NCBI RefSeq assembly: GCF_036370855.1
Contig: NC_088130.1
Location: 66,440,941-66,504,940, forward strand
Reading direction: 5' to 3'
DNA: 64,000 bases
Source of the DNA: Dromaius novaehollandiae
Lineage: Eukaryota > Chordata > Aves > Casuariiformes > Dromaiidae
Below are positions 12,413 through 24,339 of the stretch, piece by piece. Both the position numbers and the translations under genes were made by a program. The number at the start of each line of letters is the position of its first letter. The first letter of the stretch is position 1. The notes beneath the pieces were generated by a model. That model saw nothing but the letters and a program-made list of their open reading frames with translations, ran no database searches and was not told the DNA's origin.

Positions 12413-14896
12413 CATTATTATTGATAAGCTACTGTGATGAGGCATAAGTATACAAGAAAATGTCAAATTCAGTCCACACAAAAGAAAATTCACTTTATGA
12501 TTAAACAAGTCTTTTATGGGCAGTAACAGAAATAACCTGAGAAGTCTTATGGTAGGGCTCCTCAACCTTTTTCCTATCACGCTACTGTTTCTGTTACCTC
12601 AGACCTGGTCCCTCAGACTTCTTCTCTGAACAATGACAGAGATGAAAACCCTCCTCCTTATTAGTACAGGACAGAGAAAATGGGCCCAATACCTTATGTG
12701 ACTCTTCTTCCAGAGGAGCCATGTGTTAGAGCAATGGCCTTCAACCTGAGCTGCAGACTATGTGCTGCCTTGGAGAAGTTCTGACATTCCTCATGGCCAT
12801 AGAAAATTAAAAACCCTTAAAACTAAGGAGACCGTGGCTGTGGTCCAGGTTGGCAGAGAGAGCAAAAAAAGATGCTGCTCGCATTACTCACTCATTACTT
12901 CTGCCTACAGCCTATAAAGGCTGAGAACTGCAAAGACAGAAAATCCAATAATGGAAGAGAAATAACAGCTTGTGAATTAGAATGACCCCCAAATACCAAA
13001 AGTCAGATAGAGCAGATATCTCTCTAGGCATCTAGAGGCACAAAAGTGTCCCCTGGATTAGTTTTATCTGTTTTTATACACTTGAAGGCCATAAAGGAGG
13101 ATTATCTCATTGAGTTTGACCTCTGGCATAACACAGGCAATAAAAAATGTATTTAGTTACTGCTGCATGGAGTCCAATAATTTGTGTTTGACTAATGTAG
13201 TTCTTTCAATAGAGCAGCTCCTTCTTGGCCTTGAAGATTCAGTACTTGGAGAGTCCACTCCTCTTCTGAACAGACAACAGACTTGCAGCTTGGCCAATAT
13301 GCAGTGTGGAAGAAGTGCTTGACTACAGCTATTCTTTTCCCCATGCACAACCCATACGATACTGGCAGAAAGCAGGAGTAATGCCCGTTATTAATAGACA
13401 TCTCTCGGTAGATGACATGATCTCAGCTCATAGTTTCATGCTCAGTTTCAAACGAGCGTAAGCTAACGCAGCAATAAAAGAGCGAGCCTTATACTCCTCT
13501 CTCCCCGTGACACCTTCTTCCTTGTGCTAAGATGAACTTGTGCAATCACAGGATGAACTGAATAAGGGAGCTGATTAAAAATAGTCAGTTTAGGGTTTGG
13601 GGTGGGTTTTTTTGGCCAGATTGAATGTTCTGGGTGGTAATAAATGACAGGAAATGTGACTACCCCTTTCAGCAGCAGTGCTGGTTTATGCCAGTTTAGA
13701 ATGCATGTGAAACTACTGTTTTGCATTATTTGGCCATTTTTACTAGTTTCAGGTCCTTTTGCAGCTCCTGAGTGATGCAAAGAGACTGAATCTCTAGAGA
13801 CAATGTCACCCAATGTTCATAAAGTATTACATCCAAGGAAAATGCTGTCAGGTACTAGCGATTACTTATGATATTTGACATACCAATTAACCCACACAGA
13901 AAAGCATCCTGTGTACTTCTATGGAATGAAACAGAATTGTTTTGTCTAAACGATAGAAATATGAACCAAAATGGTAATCTGCACATAGCTTCATATTCAC
14001 TCTTTTTGTTCATATCATTTAAAAATCTTGTATCATCCTTTTCCACCCCCCATTTGTGGATCTTATGCAGTAACATATTCTCAAACGTGTTAATAGCCAC
14101 ATTTTCATGATATTCATAATTCATGCCATGGAAATGGCCTGGAGAAATAAAAACTTCCTGCCTCATCAGATCCTCCTGAATAAAAAAGTTCTTAGGCTAC
14201 TCATTGCTGAAAGTAGAGCTATTGCCTCCATTTTCTCTTGCAGACACAGCCCAAGGCAAAACAATGCAAGTGTCAAACTCCATGTTCTTGTAGCATTAAA
14301 AAAGGCAGGGAAAGGAAGTCGAAGATAAGGTAAACTCCATTCTGCTTTGGCATCCAAGAGAGGGAACAAATCAAAACGATAACCCAAAGCAGCACAGTAA
14401 AACAAGAAAATATGTTCACTTTGCATTCCCCCTACTGTACCTTTTTTAATTAGACAGAAAGAATTTGGTGCCTGCATACCACTACCCCATCACAGGCTAA
14501 TCAAAGCCACCATTGATCAAAAAAAGGTATGCCTTGTCCAAGCTTTTATTAGCTCTAAACGAGTCATCTCTGTTCCTTCCTCCATCAATTGGGAAAGAAA
14601 GATACCAGAAAATGCTGGTTTGTTCTCCCAACCTAGTTATGTACTTCAGCATGCAGCGACCCTCCTTCTGGGGGATCTGTCTAAAACGACCAGCTGTAGG
14701 AAATGGTCATTTGACTAACACAGACACTTACCTTTTCAGATGGCTAAATGTAGGTGAAAATAATCCCATTTGATGAGGCTAATGATAAGCAATGATGAAT
14801 GACAGCCTGACCTCAGAATCCATCAATGCTATTGGAAACTATTTGATGGGTTTGGTATCAAGCTATCTCAGCAGATTTTTTCTGAGAGTAGAGGCA
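12413..14896. other. Unannotated non-coding stretch
   Basis: No gene found. Two phrases resembling CTCAACCT of hAT-type repeats occur near 12560 and 12740 but are too short to call. The rest has frames of at most 116 codons and no recognised repeat. Confidence 0.5.
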
Positions 14897-14975
14897 GCTA
14901 AAATTTCATTTCTTATGAGTTGTCGACTACATGTTTCATCAGGTTTTCATGATGGGATAAAATGAAATTTTTAGC
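14897..14975. repeat. Inverted repeat, 15-bp arms
   Basis: GCTAAAATTTCATTT at 14897-14911 is the reverse complement of 14960-14975 apart from one extra T. The 48-bp spacer is AT-rich. It could form a long-loop hairpin or be the relic of a small fold-back element. Confidence 0.75.
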
Positions 14976-15185
14976 AAATAAATAAGCATGAGTTTTGATC
15001 GGCTATATAGGACAGAACTACTCAGTGTTGCAGAAGTTTTGATTATTTTGTCAATATTTAGTAGCCGTTTTGCCAAAATATATGGATTACATTTTGTTTC
15101 ATATTGTTTTTATTTGTTTTTGTGTATGGATTTTCAGAAAAGAAATTGTCAGGAACACTGCTCTATCAGAACATACAATTAAGTT

Positions 15186-15254
15186 TTTCAGTCCTAAGAC
15201 TGAAATCCTAATTATAGGATAAACTTGAAAATCCTATAGCGCTTTTCTATAGGA
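15186..15254. repeat. Three consecutive short hairpins
   Basis: Three perfect inverted repeats follow one another. The first is an 8-bp stem with loop CTAA (15186-15205). The second is a 6-bp stem ATCCTA/TAGGAT with a 4-nt loop (15205-15220). The third is an 8-bp stem TCCTATAG/CTATAGGA with a 7-nt loop (15232-15254). The TCCTA word recurs in the second and third. Stems were checked base by base; function is unknown. Confidence 0.8.
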
Positions 15255-15639
15255 AAAGGTATTAACCCTGTGATCCTGCCAATCCCTAAATGAAGTGCCT
15301 GATGTATTTTGTTCAAGAAATTCTCCCTTCATGATTAAACTTGCCACTAATTCTTCATGGCCCCTTCTTCTTTTCTAAAGGGTTGATTTTAAAGGATTTC
15401 TGCATTGGTGCTGAATTGGTAACTCTGGTTTATAACCTATAAAGATCTTTGAGAACTTGGGGAAGAAAATAATGGCTTTTAGGCTTTTCTTTATCATTAC
15501 TGAGAGACATCTGTTGAACCATTATTCTACGCTATGTCAAACACCTGAATATGGCGTTTATTGGAAGAGAAAATGTGTTGCCCATTCAATAATTAGAGGT
15601 AAAGGCTGATATTGCAGGGCATTAAAGGTGATCTTCTAA

Positions 15640-15850
15640 ATCCTGCCTTTGCTGTGCCACTTTCCCCCACCGCACCGTTCTTCGCTAATGCAGGCTGGCA
15701 GGAGTCAACTTCAAACACGGCGCTTCTTCCGACAATTGGATGTCAGTGGGATTTCCAGCGCTTACTTGGTTGCTCCCTCGAGACCCTCGGTGCACCCTTT
15801 CTGCTGCGCTGCGAGCGCTCAGCCTTCCTTTCGCTGCGGTGGATGTGATG
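15640..15850. promoter_or_regulatory. Short CpG-rich patch
   Basis: About 14 CpG in 210 bp at roughly 55% GC (observed/expected near 0.9) within AT-rich DNA. Frames of 69-78 codons inside it are probably composition artefacts. It is too small for a formal CpG island. It could be an enhancer or a weakly used promoter. Confidence 0.35.
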
Positions 15851-18716
15851 GACTGTGACACCTATCGTCTCAGTAAAGAGCAGTCTCAAACAATATCAGA
15901 AGATGTCACTTAGAGCCTGCCAACTGGAAGATAAACTGGATGGCACTGATGCAAGGGTCTATTTATATCAGCGCTGTATAACTTGAGTTCTCTGAAGTGC
16001 AAGCTAGGTTATGGAGCATGTTTAGGGCTAATAAAATTAAATCCTTTCACAGTCGGGAGTATTTTCCCTTTCTTTCTAGTCATAAAGCCATATGATTTTA
16101 CATGATGCCGCTCTTCAGCTGCTGGAATGTGGAGTGCTACTTCGTGAAGAATGGCTCTTTTTCCCAGTGCGAAATGAGATGCTTTGCTCATTTGTCATGT
16201 GCCATGGACCTTGCCACAGCTCTGGTCCTCCTGAGCCTGTGGTAAAGAGGTTAAGCTGTTTAACACCTAATCTGATGACCTGCCATATACCACCAAATGC
16301 GTCTGTTCCTCTGACTTTGTCTGCTTCCTCTTCCCTTGCATGCTTCAGCTGTTCTTCATAGCACATTAGAGGGTTGCTGTCTTTATTAGTCACCAATAAT
16401 GCATTAATACATTCCTTCTCCTACTACCTCGGACACTAATTTGGTGGAATTGGATACTGACAGTACATTGATGTTGTTAAGGTTAATGACCCAGAGATTT
16501 ACAAGAGAAGTCACATTAGAAGTCAAATTGATTGTAATAATTGTTCCACTGAACAGTGTCAACATTAAGTACAGTATGTTGTGCCATGCCATCCAGCGAG
16601 GCCCTGTGGCTCTTACAATAGCTGCACCATTGCCTGTATATACCCATCGCAAGACCGTTCACGCTGGGATAGGTTTAGGTAAATGTGTCTCTAATAATGG
16701 CTGCCTAAGATGTTTTAAGATATGAGACACTATGTTTCTCGTCTCTGCACATTATTTTGGCTTTGAGCATATTTTGTACTTACATCCAATTCTGTGGAAA
16801 ACGTTGCTTTTCTCAGCCAGGGATGAGCAGGAAGCAAAATTTGGTGGCTGTTGCCTCCTTTTGGCCTGAATTGTGAGGCGAAGCAGAATACCTCTGCTGC
16901 ACAGTCCTGAATTTTGCTCCGATGAATGGTTGTTAGTCGATTCATATTCTCTGCACTTAGGATGCTTTAAATATTCAGGCTGCAATAAACTGTGTGAAAT
17001 AATATTGCTATTAACACTGCATTGATATCAACAGTGGAAAGCAGAAGATGCCACGGAGGATTAGATACTGTACAAACCTTTCGTAAGTGTCACCCTTGCC
17101 CAGAAAGGTGTGTGATTAGCTGTGTGCAACTGTCAGAGAAAAAATAGTGGCATTTTCACACCGTAGATCTCATTCCTTCCCTTCCCTGCTCTGCTACGCA
17201 TTTCTGCTCTTTCTCGCTCTTTTATTTCCCCTTTCTCTGCCTCTTCTCATTCAGCATATTGATTTTGCAACTGGAGAGGTCATTGCTGAGTGCTGAGTGG
17301 CACCGTGAACTGTGAAATAAAAGGTGCTTGTCACGCAGGCGTCCTGTACACTCATCTGCACGCCCACAGGACTTGACTCACCCATTCCTGCTCTTGTAGT
17401 GTCAGCTCTAACTACAGGGTGCTCACGGCAACGCTGACGATGGTGAGTTATGACTAGAGCTGAAGGTCAGGATATTATCCTTGCATACATTTCACTGACG
17501 CTTTCTTTGCACATCTTGTGTTGTTTTTTGGTCTTGTTGCAGTGTCTTAAGACCTCAGCAGAATGATATATTTTCCGACAAAATTCTAATTTTAGCAACA
17601 GCAACAAACATTCCATGGAAAGAGGAAAGCTCTCAGTGAAAAATGCCTCCTTGTTCTGGCTCTGCTATTATGCACTAATCACATCCACCCTCTTGTCTTC
17701 CTTTTTCCCAGTCCCAGCTTGTCTTCCTCCTCAGCTAGTTTGCATACTATATGTATGTTTGATCAGAGAGCTAAAATTTCAAGAGAGGACATAGAAAATA
17801 CAGACAGACTGGTATACAGGTGGGATTCACATGGCTAAGTGTGGATGCTTAAAGAGTAGACGTTGAAGGTAGCCACCTTTGGCTCTTCTTACAAGCGGTG
17901 GAAAAAACAGACACCTCTCGGCACGATTGATCTCAGCCTGCAGTAGCTGAACCGCAACCTAAAAATGAGGCCAACACTGTGTTCACAGCCTGGCTTTCTA
18001 GACACCTACAGTGTGGCATCTTACAGCTTAAAATAATCATGAAGGTAGTTGGGGTGAAAAAAGTATGTATTATGGCTTACAGATTTCTGGTGTTTTTTGG
18101 TTGTATTACACCTTCTTTTCCATGCCAGACCTACAGAAAACGTGTTTCCACTCTGTCCTTGCCTAGAGAGGCTGCACTGTCTAGCCCATGCTATAGAAGA
18201 TTTTATTTGTAAGTGCCGAAGGTCCACTGTTTAATGTTTCATAGAGCAACCACATTGTAGGCACCTAGATTTGAAGATGTGGCCTACAGATTTGGTTCAT
18301 CTTTAACTGCCATCACATATCAGAAGCAACAACAGAAGTCATCATATTCTGGATCCTACCACTGTTTATGTAACAAGTCAATAACACGCCAAACACTGTG
18401 TTTTGCTACATACAGCATGTTGTATAGCTTGCTCTCTACACCATCAGCTTGTTTTGTGGCTGATGTGTAAGCTGGGATATTACTTCTAAAATGTATTTTA
18501 GTGGCAACATGTATTCTACAACAGACCTGTCAAAATACAGTGTCAAGCTCTCATATGTCACATAAAAACTGTTTGATGTTCTCCTCACTTGAACTCCTAC
18601 TTTGCATTGTAATTAGGAGAGATCTTGACTGGGTGAACTTGTTAGCTTTTCACATCCACAAGCCTAAGGACACTTTAATTAAAGTCAGAGGGAAACTTGA
18701 AAGCACAGGCAGCAAG
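15851..18716. other. Unannotated non-coding stretch, conserved-looking in part
   Basis: No gene found. 16440-16700 has a 94-codon open frame (+) and balanced composition, and 17140-17340 is rich in pyrimidine blocks. Neither resembles a known protein. Nothing else was recognised. Confidence 0.45.
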
Positions 18717-18730
18717 AAATAATAATAATA
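18717..18730. repeat. (AAT)n microsatellite
   Basis: About four to five AAT units, a minor simple repeat. Confidence 0.8.
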
Positions 18731-19275
18731 TTAAAAATAACCCCTCCAAAACTTGTGGAGAAGCCAAAGGGACAGGACATGTCACAGATAGGGAACATTA
18801 TGAAATGGGGGACTCTAATAATTCCTTCCCTAACAATAGCACATAATAATTATAAATAAAAATCCTGCTTCACTGCTTGCCATAGGACAGCACTGGCAAA
18901 ACAGAATGACAAAACTACTGACCAGTAAAGCTGCCCAAGAAATAGAAATGTCTTTTTTGCAAGACCAACCTCCTTATTTTTAATTATTTTGTGGAGGAAG
19001 GAAGTTCCCCAAATCAGTATAGAAGAAACAGAAACAACAACATCTTTCATTTTGTGCAAATAATCTTCTATAAATGACCTGTACATGGAGGAAAAAACAT
19101 CAGAACTGTCCATCTGTCTGAAATAATATTGTAATTTTTTCTTCTCCTTATTTCACTTTTCTTACTGAAGATCAAAGTTTTCCAGGAAATCTGAAATTTT
19201 CTCATAGATGATATGACTTTTATTCCCTTTAAAGAAGACTTTGATAGATAAAGGACTAGACAATGATTTCCTGTC

Positions 19276-19289
19276 TTTTTTTTTTTTTT
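19276..19289. repeat. T14 homopolymer
   Basis: Run of 14 T with no adjacent retroposon body recognised. Confidence 0.85.
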
Positions 19290-19659
19290 CAAACCAGTGT
19301 GAGATTTTTCCATCCTCCGGATTTTTGGACTGTCTTGATTACTTAGTTCTTGCCTAGCTACTTCTGTCTCGTTGTGTGTCCATACCTCACAATGTCTTTC
19401 TTTCTAAATAAATTAGACAGTATCAATGCAAAATCCAATTTCCAAAGCTGTATATATCAAAAGTTATATACACCTCACACATCTCTTTATTCTACTTTAT
19501 CTCATATACTATGCCCTATGAGTCAGCTGCTACTGAGCGGAAAAGGAACCTGTTGCAAGGACTAAATCTCTGTATGGGCCTACTTGTATCCACCTTACTT
19601 GCATGAGAAAGTCCGGAGTTCAAATTAATCAAATTATAATTAAAGATGAGATTCAGATC

Positions 19660-20100
19660 ACTAAGACATTTAGGTGTCTCCACATGAGCTAGGAATCCAT
19701 GATCTCTTCACAGGCCAAAGCTCTATTCAGTTGCCTGAATGTAGGTATCAGGTGTCCTCTGAGTTTTTTCAGAATATAACATGGTCTCTAATTGTTGCTC
19801 TATACAATCATATACGTCCCTTAACTTCTGTGTCATATCTGCCAGCCCCAGAGAGTGTGCCAAAAAGTATAGGGCATCTCAAGTGGCACAAAATGTCTAG
19901 ATTTGTAACTGAAATAAGGCTGCTGTCAGTATGATGGAGACCATTCAGGCAGCAAGTGTAGCTGCCTGCTATGTGAGGAAGTAAATTTTACGCCAGGCTC
20001 TATTGACTATATTGACCGCTTCTCCACTGGCTTCAGTTTGGGATATTGAGAGCTTAGGCACCTAACTCACATGTAGATGCCTTCATATCAGCACTTGAAT
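19660..20100. repeat. Possible old interspersed repeat
   Basis: Phrases such as TTTAGGTGTCT (about 19670), TGCCTGAATGTAGGTATC (about 19733) and GCTTAGGCACCTAAC (about 20053) recall a sauropsid repeat built on GGCACCTAA words. The alignment is loose and boundaries are unclear, so this is only a suggestion. Confidence 0.25.
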
Positions 20101-21309
20101 TGAATCATCTTAATCTGAAAGCTGTCCTCCCTCCATTGAGTGTCCCTGAGCTGGATACAGCTGCACGTCTTTCCATGCCGCTCTTCTCAACTTTTCAATT
20201 ACTTGATGATTTAACTTCATTCCTAAACTCCTCAAAATTTTTATTTTTTCCAGGGTATTGCAGTAATCCTATATCCTTGTCCTCATTCAGAGACAGCACC
20301 GACCTCATTATTCTCTGGTTTCTCAACTATTTCAGGCTGTAGTATTGAACTTGACAGTTCTGTTTCCGCTCTGTGCTTGCACACATCTCCAGTTTCTCAG
20401 AGCAAATGTCTTCCTTTTGCAGCTCATTCTTGCGCTCCATGGATACATGGTGAGTTAGGCCAGCTTATTTGCAGACTTCAGCAGATACAGGCTGAGTGTT
20501 TGTTTTTGTCTGCTGTGCCCCGACTTGTTTGGGACTGATCTAGGCTTTGAGAATCCATGATCCATTTCCATTTGTTTTTTCTAAAGTTCTCCTTGGGGGT
20601 ATGTTTTAGTGCTTAGCCTTTTTGCCTTCTCTTGTCTGCAGGTAATAATGGGATATCACCTCACTGACAAGCAGTGCCGGAGGGCCCAAGGAGCACACGC
20701 AGGCTTACATGAGCAGTGTGCCATACCCAGTAATCCAGATAAGTTCTCCTCAGAGTTTTCGGCAATACCGTGGCATTAACATTTCCTTACCTTTGCTAGA
20801 GAGAACTTGCCATACCTCAGTTAAGCTCCTACAACAGGTTGGTTCCTGCTTCCTTCCACGACTGCAGAGGAAAATCGGCACCAGAAGCCCTGATTAGGAG
20901 TTGGTCTGAATCACTCATCACTGTCTCCAGCTTAGCATTTGCATGCGAATCCACCTACGTCCATGTACAGCCCACAGATGCAGCGTGACAGAAGCTGTGG
21001 CAGGTCACAATCACAACCCCATCTGTTTGCAAGAAAGAACCACCAAATACATTTGAAATACAATACAAACAAGATGAAGACAAGGTTGCAGCCGGTTGAA
21101 ATTTTATAGATTGGACAACTTTGCTCTAATGGCTTCCAATACTTCCCAAAATATAAAGTTAATAGAGCACATATGTGAACAGAAATATATTAAAACAATT
21201 ATTACTTTGGGGATTTATAAAGGAAACATTTTCTAAGCTTCTCAGATGTTTGTGAATCCTTGATGTGCCAACTGGATAAAGGTGCTCTATAAAAAATGTT
21301 ACTTGATTC

Positions 21310-21640
21310 AGCTACCTCATGTCTCGAAAAATTCTAGCCACCTATCTATCCTGAGAAGATGATATGGAAAAAGAAGCTATACACAGTGGTATGAATGAAG
21401 CATAGCTTATGGTGTCATTCTCTCCAAGAGACATCTGGTAAGATTTGCATGGATGTTACTATGACCAACATGAAAAGGGTGTACTCTCTTTTCAGGGAAG
21501 GGGAACCATTTGAGAGGATGATAACTAAAACCTATTTTCAGCATGAGTTCAGTGCGTGCTACTGGGACCAAAATATCACATGTAATGAAATGAGATGTAT
21601 AAAGCTGATTTCTCATCCAGAAAACCCTGCACATTGAAAA
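21310..21640 (+). pseudogene. Ty3/gypsy RNase H relic (probable)
   Basis: The 80-codon frame at 21395-21637 has the end-of-RNase H layout of vertebrate Ty3/gypsy pol. A hydrophobic SLF in the position of the usual HKPL-xxIF motif is followed by an Arg-Met pair (about 21517-21522) and, after about eight residues, by EFSACY in place of the usual Y-D/E-F-x-V-x-Y strand. DNA just before it (about 21310-21394) gives weaker matches to the preceding part of the domain. The Pro-Gly of the usual YxPGK motif and the ADTLSR box are not preserved. It lies in the same orientation and correct order just before the integrase relic. Alone it would be weak; the order RNase H then integrase raises confidence. 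It is dead and has no reverse transcriptase recognised upstream. Confidence 0.5.
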
Positions 21641-21959
21641 TATGAAAATAAACCAGCATATGAGATTCTCATCTGGAGGAAGCTAAAGAAAACATAAAAA
21701 GATATGAAAATCCTCAGCCAAGCTGGCTGTGTGTCATTTTCAAGGCAAGGAAAGAATCTGAAGACTATCTACTAGGAAAAATATTCAGATATTGATGTAC
21801 TATTCTGTTAGAGTTGACAATTGCAAAGGAAAAGGCTAAGTTAACTCTCAGGAATGCTGGCAAAGTCATGATAGGCGAATGAAGAAAACGTAGTAGCATC
21901 ACAAATGTATTCAGCTGAATTATAACTCTCTGATCACTGAAAGCAGAGGCTATCTCAGG

Positions 21960-22910
21960 AATCCAAAACATTCTAAAAAGCTGTCTACAAAATCAGTATC
22001 CTGGCCAAATATGACCAAGGATGGCAGCGACCTGGTGAGCATGTGTGACACATGGCAAAAGCAGGGCAAGCAAAGAAAAGAGACAACAGAAGTGCAGAGC
22101 ATCCCCAGAAGATGAACAGAAGCAGGGAGGGAAGTGACTATTTCATTCCAAGTTATTCAAACTGCACTAATACTAAGACATCTGGAAGTAAATGGACTGC
22201 CAGATATTACTACTAGGATACTGTGAGGCAAGCAGTGAAGTACTTCGGAAACCAAAGTATCCCAAACTGTTTAATTTCAGACAATAATCCCAGTTTACTG
22301 GCAGAGAGTTATGTGATTTATCTGAGAATTTAGTCACATCACATCATCTCCATACTTTAGCCATCAGCCCCATAGATCAAATTGCTAAGCTGCTCATAAA
22401 GAAACTCACAGAAGTCTTTAGCAGAAGCCTGGTCCAAGGCTCAATATTGAGCTGTAGAGACATTTCTATGCCTATAGCCGGATCAACTTACTTCCCCAAG
22501 ACAAACCACACATCATGAAGCAAGTCAAATGCCTTGAACAAATAAAAAACTCAACCTTATAATGTAGTAATGGGCAGTAAGGTTATTTCACTTAAACTGC
22601 CAATTTATATATCCCACCAAATGCAAGATGAAACCATGGAGTGTATAAACTGAGGAAATATCCCCTGAGACTTGATAATCAGGACGTGGAAGGAACAGCA
22701 GCTGACAAGTGACTTAGAGTTACCTGAAAAGATCGCAAAATGTCACTCCACCCAGGAGGTATTCTCCTGTCAGAGGAAAAATTTCACTGCACTCCAAGTG
22801 CAAGGCGCACTGGACAAGGCTTTAATACTGAGTAAGGAAAGAACAACCCTCCAAAACCTGGAGGAGTATGTCTTGGATCGAAAGTTAAAATTTATTAAAA
22901 TGAGTTAGCT
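21960..22910 (+). pseudogene. Ty3/gypsy retrotransposon integrase relic
   Basis: A broken pol-integrase. In order: the zinc-finger end (22002-22060) with WPNMTKD, then LVSMC, the second Cys of the CxxC pair now being Trp (TGG); the start of the catalytic core near 22110-22200, ending in LEVNGLPDITT; the second catalytic Asp in ISDNNP (22274-22291); after a frameshift, QFTGRE and the HH motif (22291-22360), then a SP..Q.AK stretch where the third catalytic acidic residue should be but is missing; a MGSK...LKLP stretch (22570-22610), matching the LLMGRKLRTxLP motif; and a possible C-terminal tail (22672-22800). The stretch 22294-22518 is open for 74 codons, and 22294-22908 stays in one frame apart from stops. 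Earlier stops occur at about 22095, 22200 and 22211. No LTRs, gag or protease were seen. It cannot encode a protein. Confidence 0.78.
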
Positions 22911-24144
22911 ATTAACAGAAATGTTAAACCTACTCTGCCAGGGGCATCTTGTCTCCTTGAATTAAGCACAACACAGAGCTTAAAGTGGATCATGAGAGAA
23001 ATGAAAATGATGGCTGCATTCTAGAGAGAAAAGGATTTGGGAATCAGCTCCCCAGCAAGAGGAAGCTGCAATATTCTGATTTCTTTAGCATGGTATAGCT
23101 TACCTCCTTCACTAATGCTGGTGGGTACTAGGTCGCTCTTGTTTTCCTACTCGTACACTTGTGAAAAACAAGTGGGCTAGGAGGGAAAGAGTTATCAATA
23201 ACATTGGCGCAAGTAAGCATCTGAAACTTGGATCCTCATGAAAATGGAAACCTTTGACTCAGAAGGAAGCCCACTACTTCTGTGTCATTGATTGTCACTG
23301 AAATTCCCTTCTCTTGAACTCCCGAATCTAATTTTTGTGATGTTAGTCATGGCTTCAACGCAAAAAGAAAGACCCTATCAACAATGTCATCAAATATCTA
23401 ATTTATTCTCATGTGTGTATAAGGGGGGGTTGTTCTATCTTCTGAAGTCCGTTGTGTCCATATCTGTAAAACATCAACCCGACACAGAGAGATTGCTGAA
23501 AACTTGTCACTTCACCATTGTAATGCCAGCTTAGACTTTTTTAAAAACCTTTGACTGTGGACTAGCAGCCATGAGGATATTCTTTCCCAAATTTGAGAGG
23601 CTATGGCAACACTAGAGCTGTAGACTAGCCCTTGACAGTGCCTCGTGAAGGAAAGGAGAAGCCCTCTCATGCGCTGCCTACCAGACTGAGGGGCCAAACA
23701 TCAGATTGCTTCACTGTGGCTTGTGGAGCTATCACATAGCAACTGACCTTGTGTATGCTCCTCGTCCACTGCTGCCATGGGGTATGTCGTTGCATCTTGG
23801 ACTGCAATGAAGAGTGTTAAGATAATTTGCATTATCTTTCATTGGATGCAGGGTAAAAGTGTACGCACAGACAGTAGCTGCAGCCCAGCTGACCCACTAA
23901 CTAGTTAAATTGTGGTAGCTTCCTCAAACATCTGAGTCACAGAGTTTAAGCAGGACAGAAATTTCTTGGTGCCACCATAGATTTCCCAAGTGACCCAAAA
24001 GAAATTTGGCCCTAGTTCCCTATATTTAAAATTACTATATTCTCCAGTATTTATTTTGTCTAAGTACAGTACTAGGTTTTTTATGGACAAATATGTTTAT
24101 GTTCAGAACATAAACTATTATACCCCTGATGTTATAACAAAAAT
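22911..24144. other. Unannotated non-coding stretch
   Basis: No gene recognised. Frames are below 81 codons. I looked for a 3' LTR or polypurine tract belonging to the upstream gypsy relic and could not identify one. Confidence 0.45.
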
Positions 24145-24178
24145 AATAAATACAGCATGAGCTCACGCTGTATTTATT
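24145..24178. repeat. 34-bp near-perfect palindrome
   Basis: Twelve-base arms (AATAAATACAGC and GCTGTATTTATT) flank a centre containing the perfect octamer TGAGCTCA. One mismatched pair is the only break over 17 bp per arm. It could form a cruciform or be the footprint of a small fold-back element. Confidence 0.9.
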
Positions 24179-24339
24179 TTCTTCCCAAGTCCAAATACAT
24201 TATGGTCACCTGATGCAGCACTGAAGAGCTACAGCTTTACCATCTCCCACAGTTCAATGCTGAACTGATTTCATTTTTATAATCTTTCCCCAAATAAAGT
24301 AACAGTGTGGATTTGAACAAGGTTAGGGTGGAATATGAA

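Noticed and set aside
12550..12780. hAT-type repeat suggested by two CTCAACCT/TTCAACCT words
   Set aside because: The matches are under 15 bp each and do not extend.
20900..21960. Reverse transcriptase or gag of the gypsy element
   Set aside because: No YxDD-type motif or other ordered reverse-transcriptase blocks could be read in any + frame before the RNase H-like part.
22911..24144. LTR of the gypsy element
   Set aside because: No TG...CA-bounded repeat was found on both sides of the relic.
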